A stretch of 64,000 nucleotides of DNA, taken from Cryptomeria japonica. Its lineage: Eukaryota; Streptophyta; Pinopsida; Cupressales; Cupressaceae. The notes beneath the pieces were generated by a model. That model saw only the letters and a list, made by a program, of their open reading frames with translations, had not been told where the DNA came from and did not search any database. Position 1 is the first letter of the stretch. Every line of letters begins with the position of its first letter. The translations under genes were made by a program, and so were the position numbers. Where the stretch lies: contig NC_081414.1 of assembly GCF_030272615.1 (NCBI RefSeq), positions 769,184,153 through 769,248,152 on the forward strand. The letters run 5' to 3'. This document shows positions 10,092-19,898 of the stretch, piece by piece.

Positions 10092-10984
10092 AGTTGTTCC
10101 TTCTCATTTGTAATTCATAGTTAGCTCATTAGAAGTGAAGAGCTCTAGCTCCTTAGAGTAGAAGTAGAGTAGGAGAAGGAGAAGATATTGTTGTAAGACT
10201 TGGAGAAATAAAATTTGATTATTGAAGATATGGTGGATTCATGTTTATTTCAACTTGTTGCATGGTGTTCTTACAACTTCTCAACTGTTAGACAAAGTAC
10301 TTTGGTTTTAATAGAGAATACGATGGTGTTTGATGAATTTTCATGGCTCACACTTTTTGCATCTTATTGATTATAAGTTGCAATGTAAAGTTAGCCTGAG
10401 CCTTTAATATAAATTCTTAACTTCAATAATTGAATGTGCATTGTTCATTATGATGGGTGTTCATTATGATTATAACCCTTGGAAGATTGCACCAGTCCTT
10501 GTAGAGTTGTAGTTGATCCTGACGAAGCTGGACTTGGTTTATTTGGAATTTGTCCATCAAAGAACTATCCATTGATATCATTTTCCTTAAGAGTAGAATA
10601 GATTCTCTAACCCTTTCCCCTTTTTACTTTGAGTGTATTTTTGGTTCGTTTGAAGAGAGAGGCATCGCGAAATTGCAATATCTAATGATCAAGTTCCAGC
10701 CATAGCAAAGAAGTGAAAGAATGATCCAAAAGTAAGTTCCTTTGGGTTACCAGCATATTAAATCAAGACAAATGAGCTCATATCCAACATTAATTCACAT
10801 GTTGGCATTAGGAACCTTGGATTCCTCTATGATCTTTGCGGTCTTTGCTCAAGAGAGGATAGAGTGTCCTTTGGCAGTTTATTCTATGCTGGTGTGGTCA
10901 TAAAATGCTCATCAACAAGTTCGACTAAAAGAGGAAAGTCTTGGTAGCAGTTTGAATAAGATCCATCAAATTCCTAATGCCTTT

Positions 10985-12281
10985 TTAAAGAAATGCAAGG
11001 CCTTGGTCCAAGGTGAGAGAGCTAAAGGCCTCCCTTGAAGTCATGGCTTGAGAGCCTCCCAAGATTTCCAAATGCTTTTGATAACAAAAGTTCCCTAGAT
11101 TCGGATGGGTTCTTTCTTGTATGTAAAGCACCAATTCCAAGGCCTTTCTAGGTTGGATGTCCATGAGGGAAGCTAGAGAAATGCAAAGGAGGACCAAGAT
11201 TTTCTAGGCATCATCGTTGGTGAGTGCCCTAATTATCCACTTAGCACATAAAGTCATGACCTATCGACAAATAGAAAGCCTAGGATGCCAAACTTATGCA
11301 ATAAGGAATATAATTCCCAAGCCACACAATGAAAACCAATGATGGCCTTCTCTAGAAGCCTAGAGAAAATCTTTGAGGAGTTTCTCCACCTTTAAATAGG
11401 AGGCTTTAGAAGACGCCCAACAAGAAGAATAATAAACACGAGTCACCAAAATTTTGGAGCAAATTTGGAACTTACTAGCCAGAGAAAGAGGCTTGGTGAT
11501 CCAGTATTGAAGCTTTTTTTCAATCCTAGTCATCATAGCTAGCCATGGCTCAGTAGGATCAGCATGGAAAGCAAAGGGAATGCCTAGAAACTTGAAAAAT
11601 TCACCATGTTCTATCCATTTCCACTAAAATGAGGCCAACCAATTAGGCTTTGGAAGGAAAGACAGCCTGTATTAAATGGTCTTATGCAACTGGACATTGG
11701 ATCCACATGCTTGGCAAAAGATGTCCAAGCATTGAAGAGCCTAATTTTCATTCTTATCTTCACAAAGGGTTAGAAAGGAATCATCGATGAAGTAGCCATT
11801 AACCAGCAACTAATTCATATGAGGATAAGAAATCCCCTTAACGTGGGACTATGAAACAATTTGCACAAGTAGCCAAAATATTTCATGGCTAAGACATAGA
11901 GGGTTGGAGCAAGCAGAAATCCTTGTTGAATGGAACAAAAGAGTCCAAAAGAGGACTATTGGCCAGTAGTGGTGATACAAGTTTGAGGCATCAACAAAAA
12001 TAATCCGCATCGATTGAAGGAATCCCGGCCTGAAGCCAAGAGATTGAAGCATGGCAATTATGAGATGCCCTTCAATATGATCATAGGCTTTGGTAAAGTC
12101 AATCTTGATGAAAATTGAGGGCTTTTGGGATTGACAATCCCATTCTGTTCCTTCCAAAACTAATACAATAAATCCAAGATAAACTTGGATTTACTAAATC
12201 ATGTCTACTCAAGTCTAACAATAAGTGGCTGCAGTAAGCACAACTTGAGGGCAAGCGCTTTAGCGGTGATTTGTAGGAGAC
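10985..12281 (-). pseudogene. LINE ORF2, reverse transcriptase and C-terminal part
   Basis: Read on the minus strand this is the RT half of an L1-type LINE. Near 12250 the frame gives an ITAKALALKL motif; near 12080-12110 IDFTKAYD (RT motif A with its catalytic Asp); near 11905-11950 a QQGFLLAPTL motif (motif B); and near 11780-11795 FIDDS (motif C, F-x-DD). C-terminal zinc-binding-domain-like text continues to about 10985. Frameshifts and stops break the frame, so it is inactive. The N-terminal half of the protein is at 19899-21480. The 3' end is lost next to the LTR ending at 10917. Confidence 0.8.
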
Positions 12282-12990
12282 TGTAATGTCCCCTTTTATA
12301 ATTCTTTACTATTAAGGGTGGGTTAGAGAGGGAATATCTTTATCTCTTTAATAGAAAAAACCCAGAGTGTCACCTTATCTCCCTGAAGGTTGCAGATTTG
12401 TTATGTTCTTTATGCTCCCCTTTTTTGAGGTTATTCAATCCTCAAACAGCAATGCAATACTTAAGCATTGATTAGTAATAATTACTAATACAATACACAA
12501 TCACTATATAGAATTGCCCAGTAGTATATTTACTTTCTTATAAATGCCAAATCTCATCTTCTCTAATGATGCCTTGAATACATGGGTGTTGCCTTCTAAT
12601 ACTCCTCCATCGGGCTTGGAGAGTTACAACCTTCCTTCGATGTGGTGACCGTTGGAATGGGATGTGTTTGTTTGCTACTAACCATATGTCTCTTCATGTT
12701 ATAATCGCTCTTTTTAATGTATTGTTGTTTATTCTAACTAATACCTCATTCCGTCCTAGAGAAGATCGCTACTAGAAGGGAAGAGGATCAATTCTTTCAT
12801 ATAAATATTATTTACTATATATCAAATCTTATCATATTTGCCTTGCAATATCTTCGACTGTTGAGGATAGACAATTGTAGCATGTTCTATGATTAATGAA
12901 ATTGTGAAGTCTTACATGCGTAAGAAATTTTCATATTATGGTTAGAATTTGTTTACTATTTTGGTCTAGTATCATGGTGGGGACATGACA
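12282..12990 (+). mobile_element. 709-bp LTR, TGTAATGTCCCC...GGGGACATGACA
   Basis: Bounded by TGTAATGTCCCC and GGGGACATGACA, an 11/12 inverted match, with no coding potential. Its last 14 bases (GTGGGGACATGACA) are identical to those at 19885-19898, but upstream text differs. It could be the 5' LTR of the composite insertion or an independent solo LTR. No matching TSD around 12282-12990 alone. Confidence 0.6.
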
Positions 12991-13256
12991 GTCTATATTA
13001 ATATTACTATTAAATACTGCATAAGAACATGATTAGGCTTAATATATTAAGCATACATATTAAGCACGTCCCCATGCATACCACCAAGAATAAGGATGTT
13101 ACTGCTTGTAACTTAATAACTGTTGTCATTTTATGACACCCTTGGTCCATTAGTGAGAACCGATCAGAGATATGTTCCATGGACCAGCGCTGCCCCAATT
13201 TGATCAAAGAGGAAGCAATTGAATCATGAAGTGTGAAGTGTTGTCTTGTCAGAAGG

Positions 13257-13476
13257 AAGTTCCTAAGTCTTCTCTTCCTCAACCCCGAAACTCCAAAACC
13301 TCCAGGTTCCCAAGTTCCTAAGTCTTCTCTTCCTCAACCCCGAAACTCCGGAACCCCCAAGTTCCCAAGTTCCTAAGTCCTCTCTTCTTCAACCCCAGAA
13401 CTCCATAACCCCCAGGTTCCCAAGTTCATAAGTCCTCTCTTCCTCAACCCTGGAACTCCGAAACCCCCAGGGTCCT
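13257..13476. repeat. 55-bp minisatellite, four units
   Basis: Units start AAGTTCCTAAGTC (or AAGTTCATAAGTC) at 13257, 13312, 13367 and 13422, an exact 55-bp period with few differences. A shortened related unit lies at 18230-18290. Confidence 0.9.
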
Positions 13477-13590
13477 GTTATCACTTGAACCTGCACCCCT
13501 GTTTGCTAAGCTATCAACTCAGCAGGCTTGTGACACATGGGAACCCTCCTAGGCCTGTGGGTTGCCTAAAAAATGGAGTGAACCTCCAGA
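13473..13590 (-). repeat. left arm of a diverged inverted repeat (with 19330-19440)
   Basis: The reverse complement matches 19330-19440 over roughly 110 bp: both contain GCTGAGTTGATAG, TTAGCAA, GGGTGCA and GTGATAACA in the same order. It could be a tRNA-derived SINE head (GCTGAGTTGATAG resembles a box A) or the U5 end of an LTR family ending GATAACA. Both readings are inference. The 55-bp minisatellite abuts its end. Confidence 0.6.
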
Positions 13591-14454
13591 GTAAGCTGGT
13601 TCTTTTCAAAATCTGCACCTAAACTAACAGCTTCTTCAAGGAAAAGAGTAAGGAGGAAAAAAAATGTAAAGCTGAAATCTAAATCTAAGGTGATTTGCAC
13701 CAGATGATATTTTGAAATCCAACTAAGCAAAAGATACACAATAAAACAGTGATAATAAACCTCTTTTACACTAATCAACAACCCATGATCTTTGCATCAA
13801 TACTTCATAAGAAGGCTGGATAATCACAGTCCTAAGAGAAAAAAAAAAAAACCCTTTTCACAACCTAAGACTTGCTAATTACTAAAAACACAGCTTATGA
13901 CCTGCAAGAGCATATATGTTTCTGCATAGGGCATCAACACAAAGTGCAATTTTAAGGGGGGCAAAAAGCCAACCACAAAGAACTGACTAACCGTAAAGAT
14001 ACAATAACAGAAAAGATGAGAAGTAAAGAGGTAAGCCAAGCTATTATCCTTGCCAAACAGGTATCACCAAGCTTTATAATTCCTGAAAATGTGTTACAAA
14101 AACATCCCTTCCTGCAGAGAGAACTCAAAAATTACAGTCTGCTAAAAGATGAATGAATCAGAACCCTAATCAAAATGAAGGCTTCTAGTATATATGCTTT
14201 TTTCCCAGGCAGTCAAAAAGGCTCCACCTCCTCTTTTTAGGTCGAGCAAATTCAAAAAACCCACCTTTTTGGCCCCAAATATGTCTGAAAAGGAATGTAC
14301 TTGAGCCAAAAAGTCAAGCCACCCATTCTGCAACCATAAAACCCCTTAAATGCATCATAAATGACTCTGAAATATCTTTGACAGGCCTGCAAGCCCTCAT
14401 AAATGCAAAAATATCTCTCCCTGACCTCCAAATAAATGAAAACAAATATCTGAT

Positions 14455-14810
14455 AAAGTGATTTTAAAAATTATCATTACCTAATTGGACATTTGTTTGA
14501 TTTTATTTTATTTATATTTAAAGTAAAGGTTTTAATAATATAAAAACAATAAAATTATTTTATTTAAAGTGATAAATAAAACTAAATCACTTTAATAAGA
14601 TAATTTTATTATCTTTATTTATTAAATAATAAATGTAATAATAAAAAAATATATATATTTAATTAAAGTGTTTTAATTTACACTTTAGTAAATAATTTTT
14701 ATTTTTTTTATTATATTTATTATATTTTTACTATGAATATAAAATAAAATTAAAAAAACACATGTTTAATTAGGCAATGATTTTCTTTTTAAAATACTTT
14801 TAAAAAACAT
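14455..14810. mobile_element. AT-rich foldback / MITE-like element
   Basis: The arms at 14475-14530 (CCTAATTGGACAT...) and 14730-14790 (reverse complement CCTAATTAAACAT...) are inverted matches that continue outward over several more bases. The interior is almost entirely A/T with nested palindromes. No open frame. A clean target duplication was not found, so the class is uncertain. Confidence 0.6.
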
Positions 14811-15066
14811 TCATTCATTTGCATGTATTTGAAGGACATACTTCTTAAGTGATTTAAAATCACTTAATAAGATATGGGGAAAAATAAAAAAACTAAGTGA
14901 TATTAAATCACTTAAGAAGTAATGTTAAGGTTACAAAAATCGCTCCCCTCCTCTTAGGTATTTCACGAGGAGAAAGAGAGAGGAAATGAAAAAGAACAAA
15001 GGCAAAATGAAAACCTAAAGTTTTCATTTCCCACTTCATTCGATATCTAGAAACTTCTCTTTGAAG

Positions 15067-15110
15067 CTGGGCACCGCTAGGGTTTGAACTGGGCACCGCT
15101 AGGGTTTGAA
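15067..15110 (+). repeat. 22-bp tandem duplication
   Basis: CTGGGCACCGCTAGGGTTTG (followed by AA) is present twice in a row at 15067 and 15089, identical. It lies at the start of a locally GC-richer stretch (15060-15470) that resembles a 5' untranslated leader. Confidence 0.85.
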
Positions 15111-15585
15111 GGAGGAAAATATCATTTTTTTTGCTGTTGCTGGGCGTAATTGTGAGTGCTGGGCCTATGGGGCGTTTACAGCCTGATCTCCTTTCTGTGT
15201 TTTTGCTAATTCCGAGCCTATTTTAGGGAGCCGCCGTGGAAATTTTCTTGTATTTCTGTGTATTTCCTAGGCGTTCGATATTCATCCCTGCTGCTTTAAA
15301 CCTCTGGGCGCCACCACGAGCTGGGGTTTGGGCTCTGCTGGAAACAATTAATTGCAAAAACAAGGTGCAATTTGACGACTTTCTGTGCGTGTTGGGCACC
15401 AAATCTGCGAATTTCTTCATTCCTTGGCATTCGACACTTATCTTTGCTGCTTACAGGTTCGCTATTTTTCACTAAGTCTGGAAGGAAAATTTGTATTTTA
15501 TGAATCATTGCATGGCTTTTCAATTTAACCTGAATATCACTAAACACGTAGAAGAAACAAATAAATAGAAGAATATATGTTTGAA

Positions 15586-15810
15586 GCCCTCCACAGTCTC
15601 CACCTTTAATATTGTTCCCAGTATTGCCTCTGTGTAGTTGATAGTAACTTTAGAACGAAGGTTGACGCCATCCCTTTCAATTCCTTGCATTTTCTGTATA
15701 TTAAGAAACACATACAGGTCACCAGCTGGGTTTTAGAAAGAATTGCAGGCATTTTCGCCATTAATGGCTGCCACTGCTTACCCCCTTTGACATCTTCAGT
15801 TCTGGTTCTG
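15586..15810 (-). pseudogene. DnaJ (Hsp40, type A/chloroplast-type) C-terminal-domain fragment
   Basis: On the minus strand an AGDLYVFLN motif, then IERDGVNL, then NYTEAILGT and KVETVEG appear in order. This is the signature of the second peptide-binding part of a DnaJ C-terminal domain (PGDLYV...RDG.NL...Y.DAILG..VKV.TVEG). Only about 46 residues are present, and homology stops at TVEG. Upstream, a KGG-like piece near 15785-15800 is separated by a 56-bp GTAAGC...CAG gap, too short for a normal plant intron, so either a deleted intron or a frameshift. DnaJ proteins stimulate Hsp70 ATPase; this copy cannot. It lies 40 bp from the FKBP fragment in the same orientation. Confidence 0.7.
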
Positions 15811-15849
15811 ATTTTCTGAGAATAATTTTCCGAAAAATAAGGGTTTTAA

Positions 15850-16677
15850 ACTCCACACGTTTCATTCTTCATAACATGCCAATGAAACCCCTTAAGATTT
15901 TTCGCTACAGCTTTATCCAGACTAGAAATAACTTGTTCTTCCCCTATTATAAATTGAAAAGAATCCTCGCCTTCAGATCCCTTCTGCTCAAAGACCGTGC
16001 CATCTTGTAGCTTAGCAATATACCTGATCTGAACAACTGTTCCATCGCTTGGTTTTTCATACCCTTCACCTTTTTTCAAAGTTTTCTTTACAACCTTCTT
16101 ATCTTCTGTAATTTCTTTCACAGACTTAAATGAAATTAATTCCAAAGTGACAATAAGGTTTGCATTTGGTGGAACTGCAACAAAAACCCCTGCAGCATCT
16201 GTACCCTACTTACCAAAAGCATACACAGGTTTTATTGTGAGAATGGCCTTTTCTCCACTGTTCATTGTTTTCACTGCCTTTGCAATGGCAGGACAAAAGT
16301 TTCCATCATTGACATAGAACTCCATGCCTTCCTCTCTTGTTTTTTGCCACAATTGTTCCATCCTCAAGTTTAGCTTCATATTTCACAGTCACCTCATCTG
16401 CATATTTGGGTTTCTCATAATTTTCTCCTTGAGAGATTATTTTCTTGAGAATTCCACCATCCTTGCATACATTGACTACACTAGTCCAAGAGATGAGTTC
16501 CACGTCAAGCTGAATGGTGGTATTGGGAGGAATAGAAGGAGGTCTTCCAGCAGAGCCATATGCTAATTCTGGAGGTATTGTAAAGAGTGCATTTTCTTCT
16601 TTCTTCATTGTAATGATTCCTTGATCCCATCCTTTGATAACTTCACTGCTGTGTGCATCTCTGAATGACTGTTTGGA
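15850..16677 (-). pseudogene. multi-domain FKBP-type peptidyl-prolyl isomerase pseudogene (ROF1/FKBP62-like)
   Basis: The minus-strand translation covers the end of FKBP domain 1 (VIKGWDQGI, then FTIPPELAYG and PPSIPPNTT), all of domain 2 (DEVTVKYEAKLEDGT ... AKAVKTM ... VPPNANL) and the start of domain 3 (IRYIAKLQDGTVF ... EEQVISSLDKAV). This order is that of plant ROF1/FKBP62/65 co-chaperones, which also carry a C-terminal TPR region, absent here. The three domains run on without introns, although plant genes of this family have many, so it looks like a retrocopy. One TAG disrupts domain 2 near 16217 and there is at least one frameshift near 16330. A splice-acceptor-like TTTTCAG at 16678-16684 precedes the first conserved segment. 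Confidence 0.85.
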
Positions 16678-17809
16678 CTGAAAATGGTGGAAAAACATTA
16701 AAAACCCTCCTTTTGTCATCTGCCATTTAATGCTGTGCATTAAAATATGTATTTTATGAAAACTGTAGCTGCATACTTCTACAAACTACTCTTGAATCTG
16801 AATATCATTTGCAAGGACGTAGCTGTCTTGAAATTGTTGAAATGTCTGATCAATAACGCCTCTTCCAGTTTATCATAAAAAATTTTCAGGCTTGATGCAT
16901 AAAATGTCCTCTTAATGATCATTTGTAAATATTTGCACATCTTGTTCCTGCTCCTTGCATGCATTTTCCCTTATACCTTTTGGAAAGGCGTATTAAATGT
17001 TGTTTGAAGACTTGTGCACCTGCTGTTATGGAAGATATGTAGCGTGTGGCGTGAATGATTGCTGCCCATACTAACTTTATATCTTGTTTGTATCACTTTC
17101 TGGAATATGACTGCATGCCTTTGTGAATCGATCAATGTGATTGTATCTTTGATTATATGCATCCCTTCCATAATTGTGTTTAATGGTATCTTGCATTGTG
17201 TTAGAAAATGTCTTCGTTATGATTCTGAAAATGCATTGTATTCCTTACTATTCGCTGCCCACTGAGTCTGAAAAACTGAATATGCATTTTCTATACTTAG
17301 TGTACAGCTTTCTGTATGCACTGCATATCTCATTAGTATGCATAAATACCTTGTTCACGTCCTTTAAAAAAAAAAAGTCTTATCATGCTTATTGGCTGAT
17401 CATGTGATTGCATACTTGCGTTTTGTTACTCTTTTTCCTTTTATCACCAGCTCTAATATAATTTGATTGTACGAGACCTTGCTATCGTTTCTCATGAGCT
17501 GGGCTCAACCCTTGTGGGAGCCTCATTCATCTCCACTCATTTTTGTGAATTTCATGACCAGCAAGCTGTCCTTTTTCCTAATCCTACACATGAAACAAAC
17601 CTGTTAGCAAAAATATGCATATGTATGGTGATTTTCCTTTGATTTGATATTTGCCTTTCGAGATCCCTTTGTGATGCAAGTTATATGCATCTGATGCATG
17701 TAGGGATCATATATATATATGCGTGCATTAGTACACATGTTAGAAATGTAGTCAGCCATTGCTTAGAACAAAATGTTCTAACGCATTGCATATTTTAACT
17801 CTTTTGCAG

Positions 17810-18060
17810 GTATCGGAAGGAAAGTAGATACGGACCAGGGTGAAGCAGCAAGACAAAGGCAACGTTGAGTCTACTTCAACTATTCCAGTCATTCAGGCAA
17901 TGACTGGTTCCATTCTCAACATGCCTTCTTCATTTTTTTGTACTTGTGTATACATATCTGTATATTTCTTTTCTGCACTTGATGCATGTAGCTAGTCTCA
18001 CGGCTCATTGTGTGGGACGCACGTTTGAATATTAATAAAATACTTCTCCTTTTGATGAGA
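17810..18060 (+). ncRNA. possible terminal exon of a plus-strand transcript
   Basis: A pyrimidine-rich acceptor (ACTCTTTTGCAG) ends at 17809. The following frame runs about 19 residues (GIGRKVDTDQGEAARQRQR) to a TGA at 17866-17868, and an AATAAAA signal follows near 18033. A GC-rich leader-like stretch lies at 15060-15470 on the same strand. Together they could be the outer exons of a captured gene or a non-coding transcript antisense to the FKBP fragment. No intermediate exons are identified. Confidence 0.25.
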
Positions 18061-18229
18061 TGTCTCTTTCCTTTGTTGTTACAGACTAGAAGTATTAAAA
18101 AATACCATCTTTAGCTCATTCCTTAGTGCAGTTGGAAACACAAAAATAGAGAAGCAGTACACACTTGTTTTATTTTGTAAAACTAGCATATCTTAACCTA
18201 TTTTTCAGCTAGAAGCGAAAAATAGGTAA

Positions 18230-18366
18230 CAAGTCCCAAGTTCCTAAGTCCTTGACCCTGGAACTCCGAAATCTCGGAATCCCAAAATCCCAAGCCTAAG
18301 TCTTCCCAACTTCGGTGACTTGTGTTTCCGAAGTCTTCCCAACTTCGGTGACTTGTGTTTCCGAAT
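18230..18366 (-). repeat. diverged minisatellite unit plus 33-bp tandem repeat
   Basis: 18232-18290 matches the 55-bp minisatellite at 13257-13476 (CCCAAGTTCCTAAGTCC ... CTGGAACTCCGAAA). Directly after, TCTTCCCAACTTCGGTGAC recurs at 18301 and 18334, a 33-bp period. Confidence 0.75.
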
Positions 18367-18768
18367 TCTTCCAGCTTCCTTCCGGTTTGCAACACTTCCA
18401 GATGGCGTGATCAACACTCAAAGGTTTTAATGCTCCAACAACTCTTGCGACTTGTACACCTTTCGTGGAGCTACAGGGGCGCATTTAATGATTTTAAAGG
18501 ATTTCCATCAAGAGAAGTACAGGGACATGCTTATTTGTGGTTACTTATGTCATGCTTGCATGCTCTGACTTTGGAATGTTAGTCAATCCACCTTCTAGAA
18601 GTACCTTTCTTCTTGGGATTGCATTATCAAGGTATGGCCAAGTTGATGCATGTACACAATGTCAGGTGCATGCACTTCCCTGCATTCCTTGACTGAAATT
18701 TCCCTACACACACAAGGGTCAAGGCTTCTCTTCCTTGACCAATGGTCTCTCCTATGCGACCAATTTTC

Positions 18769-18776
18769 TATATAAG
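18769..18776 (+). promoter_or_regulatory. LTR-type TATA box
   Basis: TATATAAG inside TTTTCTATATAAGGTTG, followed by T-rich leader-like text. With the downstream 19330-19440 repeat this suggests an LTR remnant on the plus strand at roughly 18580-19445, but no termini with a target duplication could be fixed. Confidence 0.35.
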
Positions 18777-19329
18777 GTTGTTATGCCTCATTTTAAAGGG
18801 TTCTCTCCTGACTGGCTTGAGCTATTCTATGCTCTTTCACTTCTCTTAAAGACTTGTATTTATCTTGCATTTCTGCAACTGTAAGTTTGGCCATTAGCCT
18901 TATAATGAATTAAAACCATCATTCTTGCCTTACTTCAACTTATGAATGTTGTGTATGTGTTCTTACCTTCATCGTAAGTGCATGTTTGTGGCTTTCTTTC
19001 ACATATATGTTGTGTTAACCAGTTTCTAAGCATGACCTGTGGGAAGCCTTCTCCCCTCTTGACATTCAGCAAGTCCTAACTTCCATACATTATTTAAGGT
19101 CATTCATGCAGCTGACATTTGTGCATCTCCTGGGTATTTCAGCTGATCCTTTGTGCCATTTTGGGTGGGGAGAGAAACATCTCTTATCTTGGTGCATCAC
19201 CTTCTTAAATTTTAAGCATTTCTCTCTTCCCTTTTCCTCTGCAAGCTGTTAGGATAGGTTTAGAAGGAAGATTTGGAGTGTTGAGTTGGTTCAACACCTG
19301 CACTTGGATTGAGAAGGAAGCCAGCCTTC

Positions 19330-19445
19330 TCCGAATATTCAAACCCCTTGCGCAAGGTCCCACACTTCGGGGTTGTTTCCATGTTTCACAAGGTTGCTGA
19401 GTTGATAGATTAGCAAGGGTGCAAGCTTTTGTGATAACAATAACA
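19330..19445 (+). repeat. right arm of the inverted repeat (with 13473-13590)
   Basis: Contains GCTGAGTTGATAG, ATTAGCAAGGGTGCA and GTGATAACA, the inverted counterpart of 13473-13590. Together the arms flank the FKBP/DnaJ cargo. Confidence 0.6.
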
Positions 19446-19499
19446 ATTTTGATCTGATCTGATTGTTGGTGATGTCACTGGATGCTTTTGATTCCTTTC

Positions 19500-19898
19500 C
19501 TTTATACCTCTCAATGTGAGGGAGAGGTCACACCTCTTAATCCTGTATGATCTTTGGCAAGAGACACACCCTTTCACAATTAGTACCTTTTGAAAGAGTG
19601 CAACTCTTCATTATTTCTACCTTTGGAAAGGGACACAACCTTTCACAATCAGATCTACATTTCTTATTTAAATTAGATATGTACTTCTGATTCCCAACTT
19701 ATCCCCTCTCAAATGAGGTACTCTTCTCCATTTTATATCTCATGTTTGAGGTAGTCACAACTTTCCATTCCATGTCTTTTGACCATTCATTAACTTAATT
19801 AAATTTAATTATATTCTTTTATATTTTTATTCTTGTGAATTTAATTTTATTATTATTATTATTTGCCAGTAAATTCTATTTCAAAGTGGGGACATGAC
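19500..19898 (+). repeat. LTR-like 3' end with short internal repeats
   Basis: Contains three loose repeats of a GAGAGACACA(A)CCTTTCACAA-like unit (19550-19650), then AT-rich text ending AAGTGGGGACATGACA at 19898, the outer boundary of the insertion. No genes. Confidence 0.5.

Larger units (their letters stand above)
8491..10917 (+). mobile_element. LTR copy 2 of the telo-box LTR family
   Basis: Begins TGTTGACAATG and ends CATCAACA, a plausible TGTTGA/TCAACA terminus pair. U3 contains degenerate tandem repeats of about 85 bp (8593-8840), a 139-bp hAT MITE (9515-9653), the telo-box palindrome (10005-10020) and TATAAAA (10085-10091). R/U5 matches about 59357-60180. The flanking 5-mers ATGAA and AGTTC do not match, so this is either one LTR of a larger element or the ends are slightly misplaced. 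Confidence 0.6.
12282..19898. mobile_element. 7.6-kb composite insertion inside the LINE
   Basis: The left end TGTAATGTCCCC and the right end GGGGACATGACA are inverted complements with one mismatch in 12. LINE coding sequence stops exactly at the left end and resumes at the right end: joining the flanks, with one copy of a diverged 5-bp duplication removed (GAGAC/AAGTC), restores an RT motif reading LLNVSYK(I)TAKALA apart from one missing base. Inside are an LTR (12282-12990), FKBP and DnaJ gene fragments, inverted repeats and minisatellites. Whether it is one element or several nested ones is unresolved, because the two ends beyond the terminal motif are not similar as two LTRs should be. 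Confidence 0.7.

Noticed and set aside
13257-13476. Regular 55-bp array that could look like a CRISPR array
   Set aside because: Units are repeated whole with no unique spacers, and the context is eukaryotic transposon DNA.
15846-16740. Functional FKBP isomerase gene
   Set aside because: Stop codon in domain 2, a frameshift, truncated domain 3 and no TPR region; only a pseudogene is supported.
18577-19445. A complete solo LTR (TGTTAG ... AATAACA)
   Set aside because: Flanking 5-mers do not match and the termini were chosen only by TG/CA; kept as an LTR-like remnant.
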